This document shows positions 13,570-24,419 of a stretch of DNA of 64,000 bases, piece after piece (within the stretch, counting starts at the first letter, position 1; each line of letters starts with the position of its first letter). The stretch spans positions 310,001 to 374,000 of the forward strand of contig JADNYV010000010.1 in NCBI GenBank assembly GCA_015501055.1, written 5' to 3'. The position numbers and the translations under genes were made by a program. The notes beneath the pieces are model-generated. The model was not told where the DNA came from. It made no database searches and was given only the letters and a program-made list of their open reading frames with translations. Origin of the DNA: Mucidula mucida. Its lineage: Eukaryota; Basidiomycota; Agaricomycetes; Agaricales; Physalacriaceae.

Positions 13570-15150
13570 CTACATTCCATGCCCTTTACTCGCTGCGGCA
13601 TCGTACATGTTGAACTGATCCCGCTTCGCGTCCTGATTACGAGGCTCGTTGTCTAGCTGTGTCGCGGTTTCGATACGAATAGCCAAGCCATTCCTCTGAA
13701 TAAGGTTGGGTCAGTATTTGATTGGAAATAGGTGAAGTTGCTCACCGTCCTGCTCCGCGACGAAGGAGTCGTCAACTGGAACGCCGTTTGTCCTGCGCTC
13801 GAGGTCTGGTCCGATTGGCCACCGTGGCCGCCGCCTCGGAGTTGTGCGCGCGCTTTACCGTCGAGCAATACGAAGATGGCATTGGAGTAGACTATTCATG
13901 AGAATGAGAATGGATGCACTCAGCAAGAAGAAACGACGTACACTGCCCAGCTTTTGTCATATTTTTGTCAGTTAGATATCAAGGTATGGCATTAGGAGAT
14001 GAACGAACCCAAGATATAGAAAAAGATATACATGAACGTGTCTGGTGCTGCTCGGGACTGCATTATCCATGAGCATACCCTTGCCGCTAAAAATAGTCAC
14101 GCAAACTGACCGTTACGAGGCTGAGAATGGTGCAAATGGTCATCGGCAAGCCAGTGTCGAAGGTGAACAAAATCTGTTCCTCCATCAGAGGCGTCATTGG
14201 TAGGGCATTAAGCTTACAATTCGGTCCGATATATCGGTGCTTTTCCTGAAGCCATGTTGATACAAATGCCGGACAATCACCATGGCTACAGAGATAACAA
14301 TGCTAGTGACGGCGGAGAGGACCATCGAAGTGGTACAAAGTGTCTGTTCTGTGTTAGGATGCTGTGCAGGCAGGAAGCGGTATGCGTACCCTCCGTGATA
14401 GCATTTGCGAAATTTGGGTGTACGAGAGGCTGAATTGCAGGGGAGATTAATAAAGAGAGGTATATGTTGCATGAATGTAACCTTTGTGTGGCGTAATCTA
14501 TAGACGAGTAGATGAGAAACATCCGACGACGAGTAGAGAAGTTTTACGCACACGTTGTAAAAACTGTCAAAGGGAAATGTCAGAAAACGGTTGGATAAAA
14601 ATGCTGATTCGGCGCACCAAAGGAGCCCACGGAGAGCACGAGCTAAAAGGGACTCGATTACAACATCATAACATGGAGACAACGACTACGCACGACTGGT
14701 AGAGCAATGAGCGGCTGTTTACTCACTAAAAAACACCGTTAGCACTCAACGTACCACAGCAAGGTAGCGCTTACATTTCCATATCCGGAAACAGTAGAAC
14801 CTGTGTTATGTGAGTACGTAGACCCATACCACCCTGTCCTGTAAAAGACTACTCACACCTGGACGAACAGTGAGGTGACAGCACTAAAGACCATTTCGAT
14901 GATCAGGTTACTAGCAGAGAACGGATGTCCAGTGGTAAAAGAATACATTGACGGCGGGGCTTACGGAATTAGTTTGCCCAGATAGGCCGTGTTGCCCAAA
15001 TCTACGAATGTCGTTCAGGTTGACGAGTGAATGCGAGGAGATGGAACGGACTTGTGACGAGATAGTTGTAAATCGTCGCTGTACAAGGACTGTCAATGAG
15101 GATGTACCTAGGTTCCGCTTGGCTGAGCACGCACCAGAGAAAATGCCCAC
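13570..15150 (-). CDS. DUF6534-type multispanning membrane protein
   Basis: Seven-helix-like membrane protein of the DUF6534 family, abundant in agaricomycetes and of unknown function. The 3' half is firm, in transcript order: 14218-14343 (helix ending RHLYQHGFRKSTDISDRI), 14111-14173 (ILFTFDTGLPMTICTILSLVT), 14009-14057 (SRAAPDTFMYIFFYIL), a 9-nt microexon at 13942-13950, 13746-13891 (YSNAIFVLLDGKARAQL) and 13570-13695, ending in TAG. All phases close. 5' exons are present (for example SNLIIEMVFSAVTSLFVQ near 14875-14930) but the start codon and the exons between were not resolved, so the upstream limit is approximate. A paralogue lies at 52.1-53.9 kb on the same strand. Confidence 0.7.
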
Positions 15151-15762
15151 TTGGCAGGCATTGCATATCAGTACGAATGAAGCCTACGATATGTTCAGGC
15201 TAGGACGCTTCGTGAAAGATTTTCAAGACGCACGAGAGTCGTGATGTATGCCCGGTCCCGTCGCCAGTACTTCCGGAAGTATAGCCACGCTATAACAGTT
15301 TGAGAAACGGGCCTTTCAAGTTGGCCAGAGAATTGGCGGACCTTGAAGACATGCAGCTAGTACGGATGAAGGAAGCGTCAGTCACGTAGAGCACAAAGCA
15401 TTGTGGAACGACGAACCGCCAAAGAGTCTTCACAACGGGAGCAACCTTGTCAATTCATATTACACCGCTGGTAGTCATTTGCACTTACACCGAAGAGACA
15501 ATCGACACTTCGAACAAGAGGCCAAAGCTACAATGGAGACGCGTCAAAACGCATAGAGGTCGACGAAGAAAAGAGCCACCGACGTATTGTGAATCGTCGC
15601 TTTAGGTCCCATCGTAGTAGGGAGCAACTGAGCAAAAGGCAAGAGACGCGCGCCGAAACAGATATATATATCCTGACATATCTGATTTTGGTGTCGAATT
15701 TCACCGCGTTCAAGGTTCTGCCCGAGGTGCGAGGTGGCCCGGGGGGTATTCACAACAGCCAC
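15151..15762. other. intergenic region before the transposon
   Basis: No supported gene. Short frames occur on both strands, without joined splice sites. The right part is simply the target into which the 6.7-kb element inserted, as shown by the duplicated octamer at its end. Confidence 0.5.
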
Positions 15763-15770
15763 AGGTTCAT
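15763..15770. repeat. 8-bp target-site duplication, left
   Basis: AGGTTCAT directly precedes the left inverted repeat. The identical octamer follows the right inverted repeat at 22452-22459. Confidence 0.9.
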
Positions 15771-15805
15771 AGGACCCCGGATAATACACTAAGATGATTG
15801 ATCCC
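15771..15805 (+). repeat. left terminal inverted repeat (35 bp)
   Basis: Perfect inverted match to 22417-22451. Past position 35 the two ends diverge. Confidence 0.95.
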
Positions 15806-15957
15806 GAATCCGGACATGAACGGCAGATTTTGGCCAGTAAGTTTGATCCCAGATCCGGACATCAGGCTCTTGAGGGTCCGGAAAGCCAGATCCAGTGTAC
15901 GGACACGGACTTCGATGGGCTGGAATGGCTGATCCAGAAAATCCGGACATGGCCAAG
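15797..15957. repeat. left subterminal CCGGACA motif array
   Basis: TCCGGACA occurs at about 15819, 15856 and 15941, with related TCCGG/ACGGACA variants near 15877 and 15899. The same motif recurs at the right end near 22318, 22350 and 22384. Such subterminal repeats are commonly transposase-binding sites; that role here is inferred. Confidence 0.7.
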
Positions 15958-16083
15958 GAGCGCTCACGGGGTAACCTCACAAGCCAGTATGGTGTATCCG
16001 TTACGGTGGGTGGTTGGCGGAACCGGTGGTCTCCGTTTCGATCCCGCCTAAGGAACAGCTGTTTTATTGCTAACCCCGTGAAA

Positions 16084-16133
16084 TGACGCACTTCGATGTC
16101 CGTTTTGCTGGGATCGGACGTCGAAGTGCGTCA
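16084..16133. repeat. 19-bp-arm palindrome (hairpin)
   Basis: The arm 16084-16102 (TGACGCACTTCGATGTCCG) pairs with 16115-16133 with a single mismatch, leaving a 12-base loop. It sits between the left subterminal motifs and the transposase start and could be a regulatory or recombination hairpin. Confidence 0.85.
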
Positions 16134-16330
16134 TCGCGAATCTGCAAGCCTTGGTGGAGTTCGTGGGCGAGTAGCAGTATTCTATAGATTATTCTTCTCT
16201 TGATTTCTGTAGCATTCATAACTACTATGCTGCAGCAGCTTGCAGCAGCCTGATTGCTTTTAGAAGGTTAAGCAAATCATATTTGACATCACTACGGATT
16301 TTGCTATCGCCCACCGCCAGTCACCGAAGC

Positions 16331-19300
16331 ATGCTCGATTTTGACTTCACCGCAGAGCCTCCATTTGTAGAGGAGCAGTGGATAGGGGTTGGGAAATCGT
16401 ACCCCTCTGCCGATGTGCCTCTTGGAGTGCAATGGGCACGACAAGAACTATATACGATCCCGCCTCACGCGCTTCGCTTGCTCCCATCCCCACAATTAAA
16501 TCCCCGGCAATTATGTCGGTTTCCTTGTCCTGCCGTCACCTCCGCATTCATCACCGTCAAGGAGCGATTATGGTTCTCGACCGATATACCTGTCACGGAG
16601 ATACAAGTGTTAATGGCGCGGCCTGTACCTAGTCTGGACTACCTTACGAAGTTGGACAGAGCCTTTGGGCAGCAGTGGTTTGATGGAGCAAAATCAATCA
16701 TTGATCCGCGCTTCAATGACGGGCGCGACCGCTTTCCGCTTTGGACGCTTGCGTTCTGGCGCCAGCTTCATCAGATTGCAAAGCACAAGAGGAAATGGGA
16801 GCAGACCTTACGGCATGTAGAGTCCTTGAAGAGAAAGCATCGCAATGATCCGGGTGGAGCAATGTGCGAAACTGTTGCGCGCGTTGAGCAGCGACTTGGA
16901 CAGATCAGTTGGAAAAAACTTCTCTCCTACGCATCAACAACGGTCACGACACTCGATTTGGCGGAGCTCGTTGGGACGACATGGCTCAGCGATGATCATA
17001 TCAACATGATGTCGGAATACCTGATGAAAGAGCTTGAGAAAAAGCCACCCATCCGAAACGGAAAGCCCGCGAAGGTGTTGATTGCTGCTGTCGAGCTCGG
17101 CAATGCTATCAAAGGCAGCGCCTCGAAGAATCGGTTCACAAAGGCTGATGGGGCTGGGATCCTAGAGAGATACGAGAAACTGATTTTGAGCGATAACATC
17201 GACGAGCTCTACATTCCGTTCCACGTCCATAGTAACCATTGGATAGCTGGCTATGTAGACTTCAGCAAAGAGCGCTTCGGATATGGTATGCATTTTACTT
17301 ACTTCCAAGACGCAACTAACATAAGACGTCGCAGGCGACTCGCTCCGTCAGCTTTTTGGTACTCCACATGTCGTCATGAATCCTTTGCGAAATTGGCTCA
17401 AAGCCCGCTTTCATTTAAATCCTATCAATGGCGGCAGTGATATGAACCATGCTGTTCAGGTGGACACCTTCAATTGCGGGATTTACACGGGAAATTCAAT
17501 TGCTCACACTGCGTTAGGCATCCCTTTATGCGAGGATGCCAACCTCTCTCGACTGCAATGGTTTCTGGATCTCTCGTTGGAGGCAGTGATGCCATCTGAG
17601 GTTCCACCAGCGCTGCCTTCAAGTTCCGCTACTACGCTAGAGGCGTCATCGCCCAACAATATCCATGCTCCTGATTCAGATCTCAGCAATCTCTATTCCC
17701 CACCCGCATTAACAAAAACTCACCGAACGCGTGTTACCATTCAAGAGTTGTTGAATGATGATGATGACAACGACACCATGTCAATCTGGACGTCAGACGC
17801 TGCACCTATAGCTGTGAACATTAGTTCTGGTGCAGAACAAGATTTCGACATGTTCCCACCATCACCATCAGCTCCCTCATCTCCCACATTATCGTTAAAT
17901 CTCGCGACGCACACCACTGACTGGAGCTCGGATCCGGATGCAAGCTTCTTCACGAACATGCCATTGTCGCCGAATCCCTCATCACCAGACATGGGTCTGT
18001 CAGAGAACCGCTCTTCATCACCCATGTCTATCATCTCCAAGAAGGCATCGAGCTTCGACGTTGACGCTAGTTCCGACACATCCAAGAAGTCCTTTACGGA
18101 CTACTGTCGCAGCCTAAAAACAAATATCAATAATTGTTTCAAGCGCAAGAAAGCACAATACAAACCCTCTAGCGACGCATCCAGCGATTCTAACGCATCA
18201 GACACTGGACCTCGTTTCAAGCGCGTAAAACCCGGCGAAGGGCAAAGCCGATCTGCGAAAGCTGAACGAAAACAGCGACAGGCTCTGAAGACCGGCACTT
18301 ACCGAGTCAAGGACACCAAGCTTCAACGCTGGAGGGACACCATTCGGGAGCTTGATCCTAGCGTGGAGTTTGATGAGAAGGAAATCCGCCGGTTCCGTTG
18401 CTCGCGCTGTGGGGAATGGAGACTCGTAAAACGAGCATATGATCTTGGGCGTCATGAAGATCACTGGAATAAAGACTGCTCGGCACTTCGCACCAAGAGC
18501 ACGACAAACGGAACGAAATCACGACGTTCTAAAGTTGCCAGTGCGGCGTCAAACCCCCCTAACGCCAAAAGACCCAGTCTGTTTGCACTTGGATTCACAA
18601 AGTCAGTAACCAAGTCGGGATCCTCATTACCCACGCCGAAAACCAAATCCACCTCGAGCGCGACAATTCCATCCGCGCCAGAGATTCCATGTCCCGGGAT
18701 TACTCCTCAAGATTCTAAGCAACTCGAAGCTTATCTAGACCGGACAGCCGCCGTGGGTGGTGGCGGCAAAAGCATCTCCCATTTAGCGCTTGTACGGTTC
18801 GGCTGCAAGTTTTCCGAGCTAACGCCTGAACAGAAGGATCAGATCCTTGTCGACCAAATCAAAACACATACCTGGAGCAACTATCATAAGCACCGTCGTG
18901 TTTTTGCTGTCAATTGTCAGAAGACTGTTCCAGATCATTCTCCCAAACATTCACCTGCATGCACCAACTGCCGAGCAGTACTCAATTCGAAGAAGTTCCA
19001 AACTGCCCTTCGTCGGCAGGGACCAGATGACGAAAACTATTCGCGCACCAACTTCATGTGGAGAAATCCTGTCCTCGGTAAAATCTATGCTCGCGTTGTT
19101 GGCCTTAAAGAGATTATCGAAGCGCCGAATGACACACCATGCCTGAAATACGCGAAGGGTGCTTTGAAAGGAAAGTACAAAAACGAAGTCTTCTCTGGGT
19201 TGATGGAGGCAATTGTCACTGAAGGTGATCGTAAGGCGGAAGGAAAAGGCATGCAGAATTTTCATTACGCACCGGCTTGGGACGAACTGGCACATATCAT

Positions 19301-22261
19301 CAAAATCCACAGTACCCGTGCGTTCAATGCAATTAGCGAGTATTTGCCTATGCGAAGCGAGCGCAGCTTCCGGTAAGTCCCAGCAGTAGCATTTGAGCTC
19401 ATCATCAACTCATGATTTTTCGTATTCTAGGGAAAAAGAGTCGCGTGAGCCGAAGATACCTATGGAAATTTGCGACCGTACATTCGAGTTGGCAGAAAGT
19501 CACCTCAAGAAGTTGAACTACAACGGTCCTGTCGGATTGAGCTGTGACGACACGCAGCTCTTCAGCACTCTCAAGCTGTATTGGAGCAAAACGGATGATT
19601 GTCACTATTTAATCGGTGCCACCGATGGTCCAATACGTGTTCTTGATCCAGATCATATGAAGGAAGTCCTAGCGGATGCGCAGAAGAAGAAAGCACCCAA
19701 AGTAAGTGATGGGATTGACCACAAAGAGCACCGTTTACTAATTGATTGGATCAGGTCCGAGTCTGGGTTCTCACGATACCAGCTCCCAAAATGACACCCA
19801 TTGTTATTCACGCCATGCCCATACCAAATACGATGAACGTCCCCACGCTGCTTGGATACGCAAAGGATATTCTCTTTGGCTTAATCCAACGAAAAATTCA
19901 AGTTATCTCATACGCATGCGACGGAACTCAAACTGAGCGATTAGTTCAACGCCTGCTCATCAAAGAGGCTTCTGAATGTCGACGGCATACAATCCCCAGT
20001 CCTCGCGCAGGGATTCCGAGATCAAAATCGAGATTCCAGTGTTCTTTGGACAACCTGTGGCAATGATCCAGGACTCGAAGCACGCGCTGAAGACATTTCG
20101 GAATAATCTGTTCTCAGGTGCACGGCTGCTAGCCTTTGGCAACTTCACCGCATTCTACGAGCAGATACGGCAAATGGCGGGTGAAACGGGAACACCTCTC
20201 TACCCTCGAGATGTCGAACGTCTAGATAAGCAGGACGATAATGCAGCGACGCGGTTGTTCTGCGGCAACACTCTAGAGTACTTGAACAAGACCCATCCTG
20301 ACTGGGTAGGGACCATCACCTATCTCTTTGTCTTTGGTGATCTTGTCGACGCGTACCAGAATCGGAATCTCCCACACTCCGAACACGTTAGGATGGTTAT
20401 TCGCGCCCGATACTATCTGGAGGCTTGGGAGTCGTATCTCAACCACTGCTCTTTACCGAAATCACGATACCTTATCTCCCGCGAGGCCATTGATGTCTGT
20501 CGATTCATGGTCGAAGGATACCTCTCGCTGTTATACATTCATCGCGACTCCATTGATGGAGTGTTGCCATTGCTGCCTTGGCTGCATAGCAGCGAAGCAT
20601 GTGAGCACGTTTTTGGTATGGCACGGAAAATCGTGAAGGATTTCAGCTTCCTTGATTTTATTTACATGCTTCCGAAGCTTCGTGTCGCCATTCGCGAGGC
20701 CGTTCTACGTGCACAGGCTTCAGACACGCGCGCACAGGCTGCTGGTTACAATCATAGCTACTTCGACAACACCGGCATTGATCCTCTTGCACTGGCTAGC
20801 TTCCCTACAGACGATGAAATCCTTCAAGAGGCACTAGATGCCTCTAAGGAGCTCGATAGCATTTTACTGCTTCTGGGAATCGATCCTGTTCTTTTCCGAC
20901 AGTTTCAACAACGGTTCGCTGGTGTCCCAGCACTGCCAGATATCCGGTCTTGGTTCCGTGATCAAGACGACGTTGAATCTGACACGTCGAGTATCAGTTC
21001 CGATACCAGTTCCCTTGACTTGCCTCCAGCAAACGAACTGCTAGCCTGGATGGAACGTGCTGAACAAGTAGCTGCGAAGTTGCCGCGGAAGGAAAGGAAC
21101 AGAACTATGGAACTTGCCTTGAGTTCCGTAGCACTGAATATAGAGGAAACCATTCGCGTGTAAGGTTTTGCCTCTTTCTACTATTCATTTCAAGCTGAGA
21201 CCAGTATTCAGAAATTCATTTGAGGCGGATTCAACCTACGCTGAACGTGAACAGGAAACGTACGCACAGGAGTATGTCCAACTTCGAGACCACTTCGCGC
21301 CTCAACAGCTACCGGCCGTCCGAACTGCAGATGACCCGTCAAAACCGTTTGGACAAGGTGCGGTCACAACACGCCAGCTCGACTTTGGACAGATGGTATC
21401 TTTACGGATGTGCCATCAAACCCATCATGCCGCCTTGAGCACAAGGACACATGACTTGCCGCTTCATGAAAACTCAGAGGATGGAACGACTAAAATGCGG
21501 CGTCAGATCATCCGCGAATACCAGAAAATCCTTCGGGAGGCTGAAGATACACAGGCTGTTGGGACTGGTGGTGAACGCGCTTTGCGCTGGAAAGGGGAGG
21601 TTCGTGCGGCTACCGGTAACTCTGCAAACGCAGAGTTTGTAGCAGCTGACACTGCTAAGCAGGTTTGTCCTTCATTCGATTGAAACTATCCCACAGACTG
21701 ACAAGCATGTACTAGCTTGCTACCAAGCGCCGTAATGCCTTCGTCAAAGTCAAAATTACAAATGTGGATTTGGTATCGACCGCTCGCATCACCCCATTGC
21801 GCCCGTTAGGACTGGGAGATTATCTAATTGTCTTGACAAACAGCGAGCTCTTCATCGCTCATGGTACGTCCATGTAAGTCCTTTCTGGTGTACTAACTAA
21901 TCTCTGGGTAGTTCTTGCCTTGTACAAGCGAGGAGGAGGCAAGACGGCCAAGAACTTATCAGTCACCAAGGCAGAAGGTATCTCTGCCCTTTCGTATGTT
22001 GGCGTCGAGCTCTTTCCTTTTCAAACCGGACGTACCTTCACACAATTCTCGACTCTCCTGCGGACCCAACGTGTTGCACACTTGTTTCCTATCGAAGTGA
22101 TGACTATCCTCGCCAACAAGCCTGTTATAAACAATGTAGGCTTGGAGCTTTCGGAGCACGACATGGGGACATTCAATGACTTGAAGAGAGAGCTTGCAAA
22201 GTTGATTTTAGGTATTAAAACATACAAGAAGCGTGTACCAGACGTTGTAGAAGACGAATAG
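16331..22261 (+). CDS. Ulp1-protease/transposase fusion of the 6.7-kb element
   Basis: Seven exons: 16331-17285, 17335-19372, 19431-19701, 19755-21159, 21212-21662, 21716-21863 and 21912-22261. They total 5618 nt, one base short of a whole number of codons; one added base near 20010 (a GGG run) restores ~1872 aa. Residues ~200-380 form a Ulp1/C48-like cysteine protease domain: HW near residue 303 and DTFNCGIY with Cys near 366. Next comes an acidic Ser-rich linker, then a zinc-finger-like segment (CSRCGEW, later H..H and C, near 18390-18480) and a CTNC pair near 18960. The transposase region has VGLSCDDTQLF, then VISYACDGTQ, then MIQDSKHALKTFRNN and SSEACEHVFGMAR, plausible acidic catalytic residues. 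Similar large proteins recur unnamed in agaric genomes, to my memory. The start is the first ATG of the frame. No other element gene was seen. Confidence 0.8.
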
Positions 22262-22416
22262 ACACGCTGACCGGCTCTGTACACTGTATACAACCCCTAG
22301 GAACCTTGATCCCAAAATCCGGACATGCAACCCCTTCCAGCGCCGAACCTTGAGGCAAAATCCGGACATGGCATCTGAGCGCTGTCCGGACACGGACGGC
22401 GAAATTTCCGAAATTT

Positions 22417-22451
22417 GGGATCAATCATCTTAGTGTATTATCCGGGGTCCT
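22417..22451 (-). repeat. right terminal inverted repeat (35 bp)
   Basis: Exact inverted copy of 15771-15805. It is followed at once by the second AGGTTCAT octamer (22452-22459). Confidence 0.95.
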
Positions 22452-22459
22452 AGGTTCAT
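22452..22459. repeat. 8-bp target-site duplication, right
   Basis: AGGTTCAT, identical to 15763-15770. Confidence 0.9.
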
Positions 22460-22685
22460 CCAGCTTTAAGAGCTCAAGCGAAAAGGCGCCAATGGTGCTG
22501 CCAGAGGTGGTCCTAGGTTGTCCACGTCAGATTCAAACCGATATGTGGCGCTTGAATCCAGCTTGAGTCAAGTGTTCATTGGGCAAGTTGAGGTACCGCA
22601 CGTGGCGTTTGTCATATCGTGATAGATCAGGAACGCATCCGGGACTATCCGGCCAGGCTTGTCAACTTGAGGCCGTTCAATTCTA

Positions 22686-23039
22686 AACGTCGAATAACTA
22701 TTCGCAAGGTACGGACTATTCAAGGGGGGTAAGAGAGTCCCTGCGTGTCACCGAAAACGGCAGGACCCTTCGAGGCGCCTTGTCACGTTTGCCAGCAGCA
22801 GAGTGCGCACCTTCCCAATACTATTCTTGCACCTTCGCACTGTTGTGGTGTTAATAAAATTGATTTCATTACTCAAAAACCTAAGTAGCTAAGCCTAGAG
22901 GTGACCGGGCCCTCGTACTCGCCAATATAGTGAGCATTGACGACTCTGGAGATAGGCGCAAACTGTGACGAGGGTCCGACCATGCAGGGACTCTCTGACC
23001 CTTGAATAGTCCGTACCTTGCGAATAGTTATTTGACATT
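22686..23039. mobile_element. 354-bp MITE nested in the left inverted repeat
   Basis: A non-coding element whose ends are inverted copies: 22686 to about 22743 (starting AACGTCGAATAACTATTCGC) against about 22981-23039 read in reverse. TA borders it on both sides (22684-22685 and 23040-23041). Removing it and one TA restores the left repeat of the 4.15-kb element exactly as seen at its right end. TA duplication and short size fit a Stowaway-like, Tc1/mariner-mobilised MITE. Confidence 0.88.
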
Positions 23040-23235
23040 TACAGTGCGTTGCAGTGAAATGTGCACCTTCCGCAGTTTGCTCCACTCCAAATTTCTGCTC
23101 AGGGTAGTGTAGACCCTGTACACATATCTTATTTAGTAAATCGAATCTTGTTTGGATCTTGCCTCTAAGTCCAGACTTTTCGTGCACACCCCCTAGCATG
23201 TGCCGACTTGTTCGATATTGACTTGGACTACAACC

Positions 23236-24375
23236 ATGGTCGTTCACGGTACAAAGTGTGCACTCCCACCACGTACGAAGGATGCCATTGTCATGATGGC
23301 TCAAAGTCCCGTCGCGTCTGTCCGCAAGCGGAGTAACATAGCCGCCACCTGCGGAGTCAGTCTCCGGGAAGTCTACTATGTCCTGAGGTTGTACCGAGAC
23401 ATAGGCAGCACAACAAGGAAGCACCTAGGAAGGAGAAGGAGTCTTGATGTGTTTGACATGATGGTGAGTATTCTATGCGCTCGAGAACCATTAGTTGGCT
23501 CATACCATAACAGTATCTCGAGAGCCTTCTGGAATGGAGGGCAGACCTATATTTGGTGGAGCTACAGCACCTCTTGTCTACTCATAGGCACATTGACGTC
23601 CATATATCGACAATTTCGCGTGCTCTCGATGCATATGGTTGGACGTACAAGAAGGTCTGTTCTGCTTCTATGCCTTGAATGTCTTGTAACCCTTTCAGAT
23701 TACTAGAGACTCCTCACAGCGCAACGAAGATAGACGAGATCAATTCTGGCTCGAAATCTCTCAGTATCGAGCTGATCAACTTATTTTCCTTGATGAGTCA
23801 TATACCAACCAACGAACGACGGGACGGCAATATGGGTGGGCTAGAAAGGGACAACCAGCACGTCGTCGTGAGCTCTTTATACGAGGAAGAAAGTGCGTAG
23901 CCTTCACAGTGCCATTTGCCATCCTCTAACATTATTTAGGTTCTCAGTCCTTCCCGCCATCTCGTTGTCAGGCGTTCTTGGCCTCGAAATCGTCGAGCGC
24001 TCGTTCAAGGGAGTAGATTTCAACGCCTTCGTCAACAGCCTCTTGGATTCCAACGACACCCATGCACATCCCGGCCCAAACAGTGTTTTTGTCATGGACA
24101 ATGCCAGCATTCACAAGTCGGCACTCCTGCGACCACTAATCGAGGCGCGTGGCATGCGCCTCGTCTTTTTACCTCCATACTCGCCAGACTTCGATCCGAT
24201 TGAGGAAGGCTTTTCGGCGATGAAGGCATGGCTTCGACGCAACCAGGACTTCGCGCGGCTGCATTTAGGTAATGCGCCAGATTGTAACCCGTACACATTG
24301 CTCAATCAGGCCGTATTTGAGTCTATGACACCGGAAAGTGTTTATGGTTGGTTTCATCACTCACACTATGTCTAG
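23236..24375 (+). CDS. Tc1/mariner-like DD34E transposase
   Basis: DDE-superfamily transposase that would cut and paste its element. Four exons, 23236-23463, 23514-23654, 23699-23892 and 23940-24375, total 999 nt (332 aa) with no stop or frame break. The N-terminal ~75 residues look like a helix-turn-helix binding domain (TCGVSLREVYYVLRLY). The catalytic acids are D in LIFLDESY, D in FVMDNASIH, and E in PYSPDFDPIEEGF, with 34 residues between the second D and the E (DD34E). GWARKGQPARRRE and LPPYSPD are typical of the family. Introns are 44-50 nt. The start codon lies ~75 bp inside the left inverted repeat. The intact frame suggests a potentially active or recently active copy. Confidence 0.9.
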
Positions 24376-24419
24376 CGTAAATACGATTCCATTCAACGAT
24401 AGTACAATAATAACCATTC

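Larger units (their letters stand above)
15771..22451 (+). mobile_element. 6.7-kb TIR DNA transposon with Ulp1-transposase gene
   Basis: A complete class II element of 6681 bp. Its first 35 bases (15771-15805, starting AGGACCCCGG and ending GATTGATCCC) are repeated exactly, inverted, at 22417-22451. An 8-bp duplication, AGGTTCAT, flanks it. Short ATCCGGACATG-type motifs are scattered inside both ends. The interior is one multi-exon plus-strand gene with an N-terminal Ulp1/C48-like protease domain and a large transposase-like region. Eight-bp duplications are known for hAT, P and Zisupton/KDZ elements. The transposase keeps a D..H..K..RN signature reminiscent of P-type elements, while Ulp1 domains are known from Zisupton/KDZ, so superfamily placement is open. 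Perfect terminal and target repeats imply recent insertion. Confidence 0.92.

Noticed and set aside
14948..15244. 98-codon plus-strand frame
   Set aside because: Overlaps the 5' part of the DUF6534 gene on the other strand and has no motif.
18951..19310. 119-codon minus-strand frame
   Set aside because: Opposite the transposase-coding exon; no own motif.
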